DNA of 64,000 nucleotides from Flavobacteriales bacterium (GTDB taxonomy: Bacteria; Bacteroidota; Bacteroidia; Flavobacteriales_F; PHOS-HE28): assembly GCA_016715895.1 (NCBI GenBank), contig JADJXH010000004.1, positions 1,488,001 to 1,552,000 on the forward strand, given 5' to 3'. The notes below the pieces were generated by a model that searched no databases, was not told the origin of the DNA, and saw nothing but the letters and a program-made list of their open reading frames with translations. Both the position numbers and the translations under genes were made by a program. Position 1 is the stretch's first letter. Each line of letters opens with the position of its first letter. This document shows positions 1-9,927 of this stretch, piece by piece.

Positions 1-1210
1 CCTGATGCTGCAGGATGCGACCGTCCAGCCCGGCAATGGACAAGCCGGAGACCTCCAGGTCGGCGGGCAGGAGCACCTCGATGCGGTCGCGCGCCGGGTT
101 GGGATGGATGACGACATCGCCCGTGCGCGCAGGTTCAGGCACCGCAGTGGGCGCGGTGACCACCACGGTGGCGTCCGGGGTGCGGATGGGCGGATTGAAG
201 TCGAAGAAGATGTCGGCCACGTTGGTGATGGTGGTGCCGACCACCGGAACGTGGTCGGGCGCGATGCGGAAGGCGAAGAGGCCCTGGCTGGCGGCCATGT
301 TGGTGCCGCTGTCGGGCAGCAGGATGTTGCTGAAGGTGACGCGGAGCACGCCTTGTGCGCTCAGTTGGTAGGTGTAGGGATGGGAGGCGCCGAGCACCGT
401 GAAGCTGGCCACGGAGAACAGCTCGGGCAGCGTGTCGGTGAGCACCACGGTGAAGGCGGTGTCGTTGCCGGTGTTCTGGAAGCGGATGGTGTAGTCCAGG
501 TAGCTGTCCTCGGCGGGGTAGTACTCCGTGTCGCTCAGGCCGCTGCTGGTGCGCACGAGCTTGTCGTTGGGGTCGTAGGCGCCGGTGATGGTGCGCGTGA
601 CGGTGCTGCTGTTGTTGCTCACGTCCACCTCGGCGCTGTCGTGGGTCACGGTGACCACCGCACCGAGCTGTGTGCCGATGAGCTGTGGGTCGGGCGGCAG
701 GGAGGCTTCGATCTGGAAGGACCAATAGGTCAAGGGTTCCAGGCCGTCGGACACGCTCCAGGTCAACGTGTTGCCGATGTAGCTAGTGGGGGTCGGTTGG
801 ACGCTGGACACGGTCAGCAGGCCGGGCAGAGCGCAGGTGACCGTGAACCCTGCGCTATTGGATGCCGAGAGGTTGATCGCCGATCCCACGAGCGTGGTGG
901 CGAAACCCGGGCGCAGCGGGCCGATCTCGGCGAAGGCCGCCAGGTCGAGCATGTCGTTGGTGGTGCCGTTCAGCGAAAGGGTCCAGGTCTTGATCGCGGA
1001 GGTATCCACATCGATCGTCACCGGAAATGCCGCCGCGGACGGGGTGTTCACCGTGATACTTCCGAGCGGGGCGAGGCCGCAGCCGGACGTGAGGTCTACG
1101 AACGAGCCGGCGAGATGGGCCACCGATCGGGGCTGACCGATGGGTTCACGGACCGCGATGAGGCTGTCGTTCTTGGCGGCCAGGGTGTACCAGCTGCCGT
1201 TGTCGTTCGC
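1..1210 (-). pseudogene. C-terminal part of an interrupted T9SS surface protein (DUF7619-like plus type A sorting domain), runs off the left edge
   Basis: Translating on from the TAG at 1211-1213 in the same frame gives about 400 further residues with no other stop. The start reads ANDNGSWYTLAAKNDSLIAV. A region beginning TGAYDPNDK and containing YTIRFQNTGND resembles the DUF7619 domain found just before T9SS sorting domains. It is followed by VVIHPNPARDRIEVLLP, a type A C-terminal sorting domain, cut by the window edge. No ATG lies near the beginning of this part and coding-like sequence starts directly after the stop, so it is the 3' part of the gene at 1211-2200 and not an independent gene. 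As it stands the exported protein would lack its sorting signal. Alternatives are a sequencing error or stop readthrough. Confidence 0.75.
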
Positions 1211-2200
1211 CTACCAGCTGTTCATGCTGTACCCGTCGGACGTGAACTGAAGCAGGCGCGAAGCATGCTTGCCCAGGATGGTGCCGTCCGGGAGTTCCAC
1301 TGCTTCTTCAGGCCACCAGCTTTCCCGGCGCCACAGCAATTGCCCGGCGGCATCGATGCGGAACAGCGCTCCGGTCGCGCTCACCCCGCAGAGCAGGTGG
1401 TCACCATTGGACAAGGCCAGTGCGTCCGTCACATACCCACTGGCGTAGGGAGCCTGGGCACGCCGGGCCACCTGCACCGCACCGCTGGCATCCGCGATGA
1501 AATACCCGAACGCTCCAGCGGAGAACAACACGCTGTCCCCGAAGTAACCGTGGAACCAGCTTCCGTCCGGGTGGATCGCGGAAACCCCGCGCTGGTGGAT
1601 CAGGTCGTGATCCACGTACATCCGGCAGGAGACCGGCATGCCGTTCGGATCCAGCGTGACGTGATGCAGCTGCCGCTCGTTCCGGAATTGCCACGCATAT
1701 CCACCGGCGGCCAGCGCAGCGATCTCGACGGCGCGATGCCCGCGGAAGTCGAAGCCCCCCAGCGCGTTGGTCGTGTCCAGCAGCATGTAGATCCGCGACC
1801 ACTGCACCTGACCGCTCGCGTCCAGCTTCACCAGATATTGGTTGTGGTACCTGGGTATGGGTGTTCCATGGTCGAGGTCGCCGCAAACCACCACGCCCCC
1901 ATCCAGGGTGGCCGCCACCTGTGCGCTGACCATGCTGATGTCCGGGTTGGTGGGCAACAAGTGTTTGAACCAGAGCATGGTGCCGGCTGCGTCAATGCGG
2001 CTCACGTTGACCCCGCGGGAAAATTCAACACCGTTCGGAAGCATCGGCATTCCTACCGTAACCAGGCCGCTGGACAGGAACGCCACCTCGCTGGTGCGGG
2101 CGTTCCGCTGGAGCGGATCGAAGCCGAGGTCGCTCTGTACACATTGGGCGTGCGTGGCGATCGCAACGAGAGATGCGGTGAGCGTTTGAACAGTACGCAT
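1211..2200 (-). CDS. N-terminal part of interrupted secreted propeller-like protein
   Basis: This part is 329 residues long and begins with a clear signal peptide (MRTVQTLTASLVAIATHAQ); an ATG six codons upstream (2218) is also possible. The body has spaced repeats of the type RIDAAGTMLW, KLDASGQVQW and RIDAAGQLLW. Such repeats are typical of the beta-propeller-like (PQQ/delta-60-like) parts of Bacteroidota T9SS cargo. It ends in SMNSW followed by TAG, after which the same frame continues with a DUF7619-like and sorting region (1-1210). The intact protein would be over 730 residues, secreted through the Sec and type IX systems and retained at the surface. Its substrate or ligand is unknown. 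Confidence 0.75.
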   Translation of the reverse strand: MRTVQTLTASLVAIATHAQCVQSDLGFDPLQRNARTSEVAFLSSGLVTVGMPMLPNGVEFSRGVNVSRIDAAGTMLWFKHLLPTNPDISMVSAQVAATLDGGVVVCGDLDHGTPIPRYHNQYLVKLDASGQVQWSRIYMLLDTTNALGGFDFRGHRAVEIAALAAGGYAWQFRNERQLHHVTLDPNGMPVSCRMYVDHDLIHQRGVSAIHPDGSWFHGYFGDSVLFSAGAFGYFIADASGAVQVARRAQAPYASGYVTDALALSNGDHLLCGVSATGALFRIDAAGQLLWRRESWWPEEAVELPDGTILGKHASRLLQFTSDGYSMNSW

Positions 2201-2318
2201 GGTGGTCGGATCGTTCATCGAAAGTACCTGGGGTGGCGTTCGATCATGGCTGGACGCGATGGACTTTTCCACAGGCACCCGATCGGCTGCGACCGGATCC
2301 GGTGCGATCTTGCGGCCC

Positions 2319-2930
2319 ATGCGTCCCCTGATCCTGACCGCAGCCCTGTTCGGTGCTTCCGCGCTGGTGGCACAGTCCTTCACCGCGGTCCCTGCAGGCC
2401 GGGTGCGCGTGGGCGATCTGCTGGTGAACAAGGACAGCTGCACCATCGACGTCGCGGCGTTCGCCATCAGTGCCCCGGTGTCGGTGGAGGAGTATCGCGC
2501 CTTCGTGACCCATTTCGCCAAGGGTGCCGGTGCGCGGCAGGGTGCGGCGGGAGCTGCTGCGGTGAACCTCACCTGGGTGGAGGCGGCTGCTTATTGCCAA
2601 TGGCTCAGCCAGCGTGATGCCGCCCAGGGCTTCAGCTATCGGCTGCCCGCGTTGGGCGAGTGGCTCCTGGCCCGGCAGCAGGGCCTCATCCCAGCGGACG
2701 GTCCGGGATGCTGGTTGATCACCGCCAAGGACGACAGCGGCCTCACCTGCCAGCGCTTCGGTTACGCCTATCCCTGCACCGAGGGCGATCCCTTCGCCCG
2801 GCGGCGCAAGATGGTGGCCTTCGGTGACCCGACCGCACATCCGGCATACGGGGTGCACGAGGACCGCTGGGACTTCATCGCGTATCCGGATATCGGGTTC
2901 AGGGTGGTGCGTGAGGCGGTGCGGAGATGA
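2319..2930 (+). CDS. Secreted SUMF1/formylglycine-generating-enzyme-like protein, degenerate
   Basis: The ATG at 2319 gives a 203-residue protein with a signal peptide (MRPLILTAALFGASALVAQ). It has a shortened FGE-sulfatase (SUMF1) fold pattern. FAISAPVSVEEYRAFV matches the usual 'pVTn-YxxF' opening, NLTWVEAAAYCQWLSQR matches the 'VsWxdAxaYcxWl' element, YRLPALGEW matches 'RLPTEAEWE', and IGFRVVRE matches the closing 'GFRvvr'. The usual central stretch with the N-V-W-E-W signature is missing, as is the catalytic cysteine pair of true formylglycine-generating enzymes. A binding or structural role, as in GldK-type relatives, is more likely than catalysis. It is transcribed divergently from the interrupted T9SS gene. 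Confidence 0.7.
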   Translation: MRPLILTAALFGASALVAQSFTAVPAGRVRVGDLLVNKDSCTIDVAAFAISAPVSVEEYRAFVTHFAKGAGARQGAAGAAAVNLTWVEAAAYCQWLSQRDAAQGFSYRLPALGEWLLARQQGLIPADGPGCWLITAKDDSGLTCQRFGYAYPCTEGDPFARRRKMVAFGDPTAHPAYGVHEDRWDFIAYPDIGFRVVREAVRR

Positions 2931-3031
2931 CCGTGACCGTTCCGCAGGACGTCGAAGTTCCGATGATGCCCTTCAGTGACCGCGGTTCGAGGACGGGGTG
3001 AACCGATCACCGTGTCGGGTGTTCATCCGCC

Positions 3032-3727
3032 ATGCTTCGCGCGCTCCTCCTCCTGATGGTCGCCTGGCCCGTCCTTCATGTCGTCGCTCAGGAGCGTGTG
3101 GAGCCTCGCCGTTCCGGGCAGCTCTGGCTGGAGGGCGGTGTGGTGGGCGGTGCGCCGGGCTTTCTGGAGGGCTGGTTGGGAAAGGACCAGGCCAAGCGGT
3201 TCCGGTTCGCCGGGGAGCTGGGCTACCGCACCGGTGACGAGCTGGCGCGCGGCCGACAGTTCATCCTGGAGGGGCAGGTCCGCTACAAGCTGCATCGCCT
3301 GGTGGATGTGGCCGTGGAACAGCGTTTCGCCGCGAGGGTGCGCGACCGCGACCGCCACCGCTTCGGGCTCTTCGCGCAGGTGGGCGACCGCGTGGGCCGG
3401 TTCGACCTGGGATACCGGCTGAGCTACCAGCACAGCTTCGGATCGGAGGGGCTGCGTCGGCACATGGTCCGCAACCGGTTCGACGTGGGCTATGACATCC
3501 GCGGGTTCCGCTTCGACCCGGAGCTGATGGTGGAGTTCTTCAGCGAGCTGGGTCGCGAGGGGCGGCGCCACGACGCCACGCGCTTCCGGCTGGGCACCAC
3601 CTGGCGGCCGGCCAAGGCGCACACCATCGGCGTCGCGGTGGTGCACGATCGGGAGCATGGGCGCCGCCGGCCCGACCAGCGCTGGATCCTGAGCCTGTCC
3701 TACACCCTCGATCTCCGCAAGCTGTAG
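3032..3727 (+). CDS. DUF2490-family outer-membrane beta-barrel protein
   Basis: The protein has 231 residues: a signal peptide (MLRALLLLMVAWPVLHVVAQ) and then alternating amphipathic strands such as FAGELGYRTGD, GRFDLGYRLSYQHS and WILSLSYTLDLRKL. There are many Arg residues at turns. This pattern and length fit the DUF2490 family of small outer-membrane barrels found across Bacteroidota, whose function is not known. It stands alone between the SUMF1-like gene and the LOG-family gene. No TAnnTTTG-type box is visible directly upstream. Confidence 0.75.
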   Translation: MLRALLLLMVAWPVLHVVAQERVEPRRSGQLWLEGGVVGGAPGFLEGWLGKDQAKRFRFAGELGYRTGDELARGRQFILEGQVRYKLHRLVDVAVEQRFAARVRDRDRHRFGLFAQVGDRVGRFDLGYRLSYQHSFGSEGLRRHMVRNRFDVGYDIRGFRFDPELMVEFFSELGREGRRHDATRFRLGTTWRPAKAHTIGVAVVHDREHGRRRPDQRWILSLSYTLDLRKL

Positions 3728-3734
3728 CCTCCGC

Positions 3735-3747
3735 TTACTTTGGCCGC
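3735..3747 (+). promoter_or_regulatory. Putative -7 box and leaderless start of the LOG gene
   Basis: TTACTTTG at 3735-3742 is followed by a 5-base spacer and the ATG at 3748. In Bacteroidota the transcription start lies a few bases after this G, so it would fall at or next to the ATG. No clear -33 element is seen. Confidence 0.6.
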
Positions 3748-4293
3748 ATGGTGCATGTCGCCGTGTTCTGCGGGGCCTCCAGTGGACATGATCCGCACTA
3801 TGCCGAAGTGGCCGCCCAGGTGGGCACGGGCCTTGCCCGCCGCGGCCTGGGCGTGGTGTACGGCGGAGGCCATGTGGGCCTGATGGGCGCCGTGGCCGAT
3901 GCGGCGATGGCCGCCGGTGGCCGCGTGGTGGGCGTCATCCCGGGCTTCATGACCGAGCGCGAGCTGGCGCACGAGCGGGTCAGCGAGCTCATCACCGTGA
4001 AGGACATGCACGAGCGCAAGCTGGTGATGCACGAACGCAGCCAGGCGGTGATGGCGCTGCCGGGCGGCTTCGGCACGCTGGACGAACTGTTCGAGCTGCT
4101 CACCTGGCGCCAGCTGGGCCTGCACGCCAAGCCCATGGGCCTGCTGAACGTGAACGGCTTCTACACGCCGCTGCTGGAGCAGATGGCACGCATGGAGCGC
4201 GACGGTTTCCTGCATGGCAGCACCCGCGTGCTGGCGCATGACGCGGTGGAGCCGCTGATCGACCTGCTGCTGGCGAACATCATCCGCCCATGA
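3748..4293 (+). CDS. LOG-family protein (TIGR00730), probable nucleoside 5'-monophosphate phosphoribohydrolase
   Basis: The 181 residues match the whole length of the TIGR00730 (LONELY GUY) family. GGGHVGLMG lies at 39-47 and the family signature PGGFGTLDE at 105-113, after the conserved VKDMHERK stretch at 84-91. The family cleaves cytokinin riboside or purine nucleoside 5'-monophosphates to a base and ribose 5-phosphate; the physiological substrate in bacteria is often AMP-like. It is cytoplasmic. Its stop overlaps the ATG of the AlkD-like gene by four bases, so the two are probably co-transcribed. Confidence 0.9.
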   Translation: MVHVAVFCGASSGHDPHYAEVAAQVGTGLARRGLGVVYGGGHVGLMGAVADAAMAAGGRVVGVIPGFMTERELAHERVSELITVKDMHERKLVMHERSQAVMALPGGFGTLDELFELLTWRQLGLHAKPMGLLNVNGFYTPLLEQMARMERDGFLHGSTRVLAHDAVEPLIDLLLANIIRP

Positions 4294-4985
4294 GAAGCGA
4301 GGGCCGACGCGTGGCGCTGCATCCATGGTTGAGGCCGCTCGCTGCCTTGTTCGAGGCGCACCGCTGTTCCGCGAACGCCGCGGCCATGGAGGCCTACATG
4401 AAGCACATCGCGCCCTTCTTCGGCATCAAGGCCCCGGACCGGCGGGCCCTGGTGAAGGCGCACCTGGCGGATCATGGAACGCCCTCATCGGAGGACCTGC
4501 AGGCGATCGCCCGCTCCGCCTTCGCGCAGCCCGAGCGCGAATGGCACCACACGGCCCTGGACCTGCTGATGAAGCAGGCGAAGCGGCTCACCCCGGACGA
4601 CCTGCCGTTCCTGGAGGAGCTCATCACCACGAAGAGCTGGTGGGACACGGTGGACGCGCTGGCGGTGCATGTCGTCGGCACGATCCTGAAGCGGCATCCG
4701 AAGGCGATCGCGCGATGGAACGAACGCTGGATCGCCGGCCCGGACCTGTGGTTGAACCGCACGGCCATCCTGTTCCAGAACCGGTGGAAGGAGGACACGG
4801 ACCGCGCCCTGCTGTTCGGCAACATCGCGCGTCACGCGGATCATCGCGACTTCTTCATCCGCAAGGCCATCGGGTGGGCGCTGCGCGAACTGGCGACCAC
4901 CGATCCGGCGGCGGTGAAGGCCTTCGTGGCCCGGCAGCCCCTATCGGCGCTCAGCCGTCGGGAGGCCTTGCGCAAGCTCGGGTGA
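4290..4985 (+). CDS. DNA alkylation repair protein, AlkD-like glycosylase
   Basis: A 231-residue all-helical HEAT-like protein. TTKSWWDTVD at about 113-122 is the signature of AlkD: by family alignment its second Trp (118) and final Asp (122) correspond to the Trp-Asp pair that excises N3- and N7-alkylpurines. It therefore probably removes bulky or alkylated bases without flipping them. It starts inside the end of the LOG gene (ATGA overlap) and its stop lies within a 10-base palindrome shared with the stop of the convergent helicase gene. Confidence 0.88.
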   Translation: MRSEGRRVALHPWLRPLAALFEAHRCSANAAAMEAYMKHIAPFFGIKAPDRRALVKAHLADHGTPSSEDLQAIARSAFAQPEREWHHTALDLLMKQAKRLTPDDLPFLEELITTKSWWDTVDALAVHVVGTILKRHPKAIARWNERWIAGPDLWLNRTAILFQNRWKEDTDRALLFGNIARHADHRDFFIRKAIGWALRELATTDPAAVKAFVARQPLSALSRREALRKLG

Positions 4986-4989
4986 TCGA

Positions 4990-6750
<1,761 letters not shown>

Positions 6751-6835
6751 CGGCCGTGCAACGCCGGAACGGGGCATGCGGACGAACGGCGCCGCGAAGG
6801 TACGGCACCGGGCCCGGAGGCCAAGGCGGTCCGGC

Positions 6836-6849
6836 TATCTTTGGCCGCC
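6836..6849 (+). promoter_or_regulatory. Putative -7 box and leaderless start of the DUF4834-YfhO unit
   Basis: TATCTTTG at 6836-6843 is a perfect match to TAnnTTTG, with a 6-base spacer before the ATG at 6850. A TACCTTCG box for the divergent helicase lies about 35 bases away. Confidence 0.65.
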
Positions 6850-7101
6850 ATGACCGGCCTGCTGCTGTTGAGCGCCACCGGCACCCTGCGGATCATCCTG
6901 ATCCTGGTGGTGCTGTGGCTGGCCCTGCGCCTGGTGCTGCGCATGCAGCAGGCCCGCCAGGGCCGCCCGCCCGGCACCCACTGGGCCGCGCGCGACGAGC
7001 GCCCCCGCGGTGACGTGCGCGTGGAACGGGCCGATGATCGCCGCGGCGCCCCGCACAACGGCGGCCGCATCGAGGACGCCGACTACGAAGAGATCCGCTG
7101 A
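6850..7101 (+). CDS. DUF4834-family small membrane protein
   Basis: The 83-residue protein has one N-terminal hydrophobic helix (TLRIILILVVLWLALRLVLR), a charged and polar middle, and the C-terminal motif DADYEEIR. This layout, including the final D-Y-E-E-I, is characteristic of DUF4834 proteins of Bacteroidota, which usually sit directly before the large YfhO membrane protein, as here (12-base gap). The start is set by the TATCTTTG box six bases upstream. Function is unknown; it is probably an accessory of the YfhO step. Confidence 0.75.
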   Translation: MTGLLLLSATGTLRIILILVVLWLALRLVLRMQQARQGRPPGTHWAARDERPRGDVRVERADDRRGAPHNGGRIEDADYEEIR

Positions 7102-7113
7102 CCCCCCGAACCG

Positions 7114-9927
7114 ATGAAGGACCTGAGGAAATGGCTGCCGATCGGGCTGGCCGTGCTGCTGTTCATCGCCCTGCCGCTCGCCTACTTCAGCCCCCTGCTG
7201 GAGGGCAAACGCATGGTGCAGGGCGACCAACGCAACTGGCTGGGCGGCGCGCAGGAGATCATCGAGCACCGCGACGCCCACGACGGCGAGGAACCGCTGT
7301 GGACCGGCAGCATGTTCAGCGGCATGCCCGCCTACCAGATCAGCGTGGTGTGGAAGGGCGACGTGCTCAAGTGGGTGGACCGGCTCTTCCATGGCTTCCT
7401 GCCGCATCCGGCGGGCAGCGTCTTCCTCTACCTCATCGGCATGTTCATCCTGCTCTCCATGCTGGGTGTGGACCGCGGGGTGGCCGTGGTGGGCGCGCTG
7501 GCCTATGCCTTCTCGTCGTACTTCATCATCATCTTCGAGGCGGGCCACAACACCAAGGCCACCGCCATCGGCTACATGCCGCTGGTGCTGGGGGCCACCT
7601 GGGCGCTCTTCCGCGGGGCCAGGCTCCCGGCCGCGGCCCTGCTGGCGCTCTTCCTGGGGCTGGAGGTCCATGCCAACCACCTGCAGGTCACCTACTACCT
7701 GGCCATGGTGCTGCTGCTGTTCGCGCTGGCGGAGGCGCTCCGCTTCATCCGTGAAGGGCGTGCGATCGACCTGCTCGGCCGGGCCGGCCTGGGGCTGCTG
7801 GCCGTGGTGCTGGCCGTGATGGCCAATGCGGGTGTGCTGTGGGGAACCGCCGAGTACGGCACCTACACCACCCGCGGGCCCAGCGAGCTCACCATCGGTC
7901 CCGACGGGGAGAGCGCGGCCGACATCCGCACCAAGGGGCTTGACCGCGATTACGTGACGGCCTGGAGCTACGGCAAGCAGGAGACCTTCACCTTCCTGGT
8001 GCCCAACGCGAAGGGCGGCGATTCCGGTTCGCTCATCACCACCCGCGAGGAGCTGGCGGCCATCACCGATCCCGAGCTCAAGCGCTACCTCAACGAGGTG
8101 TATGGCGGCGGCGGCTACGTGAACAGCTATTGGGGCGATCAGAGCTTCACCAGCGGACCGGTCTACCTCGGTGCTCTGGTGGTGCTGCTCCTGCTGCTGA
8201 TGCTGGCCCGCACGGAAGGCCTGGCGCGCTGGTGGGTGCTCGCGTCGCTGCCGCTCATCGGCGTGCTCATCTCCATCACCTCACCGATGCTGGCCGCAGT
8301 GTTGGTCCTGGCCTACCTGCTGGCCGGCCTGGTGCTCTGGCGCGAGCCGCTGCCCTATGCGCTCTTCAGCGGGCTGTTCCTCACGCTGCTGCTCAGCTGG
8401 GGCCGCAACTGGATGCCGCTCACCGACTTCTTTCTGGACCACGTGCCGGGCTACGCCAAGTTCCGCGCGGTCACCATCATCCTGGTGATCGTGGAGCTGG
8501 CCGCCCCCGTGCTGGCCGTGCTGTACCTGGACAAGGTGGTGAAGGAGGGACGTTGGGACCGTGCGCGGGAGCGTGCCTTCCTGGTCACGGCGGGCGTGCT
8601 GGCCCTGCTGATGGTCCTCTTCGCGGTGATGCCCGGCACCTTCACCGACCTGGTGAGCGATGCCGAGCGCGCACGCTTCAGTGCCCAGGCCGAGACCGGT
8701 GACGTGGGCAGCCTGCAGGCCGCCGTCGACGCGCTCAAGGAGCACCGGGCCGGCATCGTGGCGGCGGATGCCTGGCGCGGGCTCTTCTTCATCGTGGCCG
8801 GCGGCGCGCTGCTGTTCCTGTTCGGCCGGGGGCGCGTGCCCAAGATGGCGCTGCTCGCAGGCCTCGGTGCGCTCGTGCTGCTCGACCTTTGGGCGGTGGA
8901 CAAGCGCTTCGTGAACAACGAGAAGGACGGCGGCCGCTACCGCATGTGGGAGGAGCCCGCGGCCAACGCATTGCCCTTCAAACCGACCGCGGCGGACCTG
9001 GCCATCCTGCAGCAGGAGGAGAACGCCGCTTCACGGGCCGACGCCGAAGCCACCGTGACCCGCCTCAAGGCGCGCAAGCAGGGCAACAAGGGGCGCGACC
9101 GCATGGTGAGCAAGGAGGAGGAGACGCTCGCCCGTTTCGCCGCGCTGCGGCGCAACAGCCACTTCCGCGTGCTCACCTTCCAGAACCCGTTCAACGACAG
9201 CCGCGTGAGCTACTTCCACAAGAGCGTGGGCGGCTACCACGGGGCCAAGCTGAAGCGCTACCAGGACCTCATCGAGTTCCACCTGGGGCCCGAGATGGCC
9301 GCCATCGGAGGGGCCTTCGGCGAGGGTGCCACCATGACCTCCGTGAACGCGGTGCTGGCCCGGCAGAACGTGATCAACATGCTCAACACGCGCTACCTCA
9401 TCACCGACCCCGCGCGACCGGCCCTGCTCAACGTCAACGCCTACGGTCCGGCCTGGTTCGTGAACGAGGTGCGCTGGGTGAAGGACGCCGATGCGGAGAT
9501 CACGGCGCTGGGCGAAGTGGGCCCGGACGCGGTGGCCGTGGTGGATGAACGCTGGCGCGCGGCGCTGGGCGATGCGGCCATCACGCCGGACCCCTCGGCC
9601 TCCGTGACGCTCGATAGCTACGCGGCCAACGCCCTGCGCTACACGGTGCGCAGCGCGAACGGCGGGGTGGTGGTGTTCAGCGAGATCTGGTACGGGCCCG
9701 ACTGGCAGGCCACGCTCGATGGTCAGCCGGTGGAGCACGTGCGCGCCGACTACCTGCTGCGCGCGATGCGGGTGCCGGCCGGCGAGCATGTGGTGGAGTT
9801 CCGCGTGGCTAGCCGGTCATACACCCTGGGCAACACGCTGAGCCTGGCCGGTGGCCTGCTGATCATCCTGGCGGCGGCTGGTGCGGGCTTCGCGGCCTGG
9901 CGCAAGGCGCGGGCCGCCGACGCATGA
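7114..9927 (+). CDS. YfhO-family polytopic membrane protein, probable glycosyltransferase-C-fold glycan modification protein
   Basis: A 937-residue inner-membrane protein with a dozen or so hydrophobic segments in the first 600 residues (for example GSVFLYLIGMFILLSMLGV and ALVVLLLLLMLA). It ends in a mostly soluble C-terminal part and a last membrane helix. The N-terminal lumenal loop has the acidic motif QGDQRNW and the ENPLW-like EEPLWTGSMFSGMPAYQ, as in YfhO/Bacteroidota 'glycan' membrane proteins. Bacillus YfhO is linked to transferring sugar onto lipoteichoic acid; here the acceptor is unknown. DUF4834 lies upstream and a glycosyltransferase overlaps the 3' end by four bases, which supports a surface-polysaccharide role. 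Confidence 0.85.
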   Translation: MKDLRKWLPIGLAVLLFIALPLAYFSPLLEGKRMVQGDQRNWLGGAQEIIEHRDAHDGEEPLWTGSMFSGMPAYQISVVWKGDVLKWVDRLFHGFLPHPAGSVFLYLIGMFILLSMLGVDRGVAVVGALAYAFSSYFIIIFEAGHNTKATAIGYMPLVLGATWALFRGARLPAAALLALFLGLEVHANHLQVTYYLAMVLLLFALAEALRFIREGRAIDLLGRAGLGLLAVVLAVMANAGVLWGTAEYGTYTTRGPSELTIGPDGESAADIRTKGLDRDYVTAWSYGKQETFTFLVPNAKGGDSGSLITTREELAAITDPELKRYLNEVYGGGGYVNSYWGDQSFTSGPVYLGALVVLLLLLMLARTEGLARWWVLASLPLIGVLISITSPMLAAVLVLAYLLAGLVLWREPLPYALFSGLFLTLLLSWGRNWMPLTDFFLDHVPGYAKFRAVTIILVIVELAAPVLAVLYLDKVVKEGRWDRARERAFLVTAGVLALLMVLFAVMPGTFTDLVSDAERARFSAQAETGDVGSLQAAVDALKEHRAGIVAADAWRGLFFIVAGGALLFLFGRGRVPKMALLAGLGALVLLDLWAVDKRFVNNEKDGGRYRMWEEPAANALPFKPTAADLAILQQEENAASRADAEATVTRLKARKQGNKGRDRMVSKEEETLARFAALRRNSHFRVLTFQNPFNDSRVSYFHKSVGGYHGAKLKRYQDLIEFHLGPEMAAIGGAFGEGATMTSVNAVLARQNVINMLNTRYLITDPARPALLNVNAYGPAWFVNEVRWVKDADAEITALGEVGPDAVAVVDERWRAALGDAAITPDPSASVTLDSYAANALRYTVRSANGGVVVFSEIWYGPDWQATLDGQPVEHVRADYLLRAMRVPAGEHVVEFRVASRSYTLGNTLSLAGGLLIILAAAGAGFAAWRKARAADA

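Noticed and set aside
5..2617. Very long plus-strand open frame (870 codons)
   Set aside because: It lies opposite the T9SS gene and overlaps the SUMF1-like gene; its translation is low-complexity (Gly, Ala, Val, His) as expected of antisense of high-GC coding sequence, while the minus strand shows a signal peptide and known domains.
2931..3031. Small gene in the gap before the DUF2490 gene
   Set aside because: Only about 100 bases with no start-to-stop frame of convincing composition.
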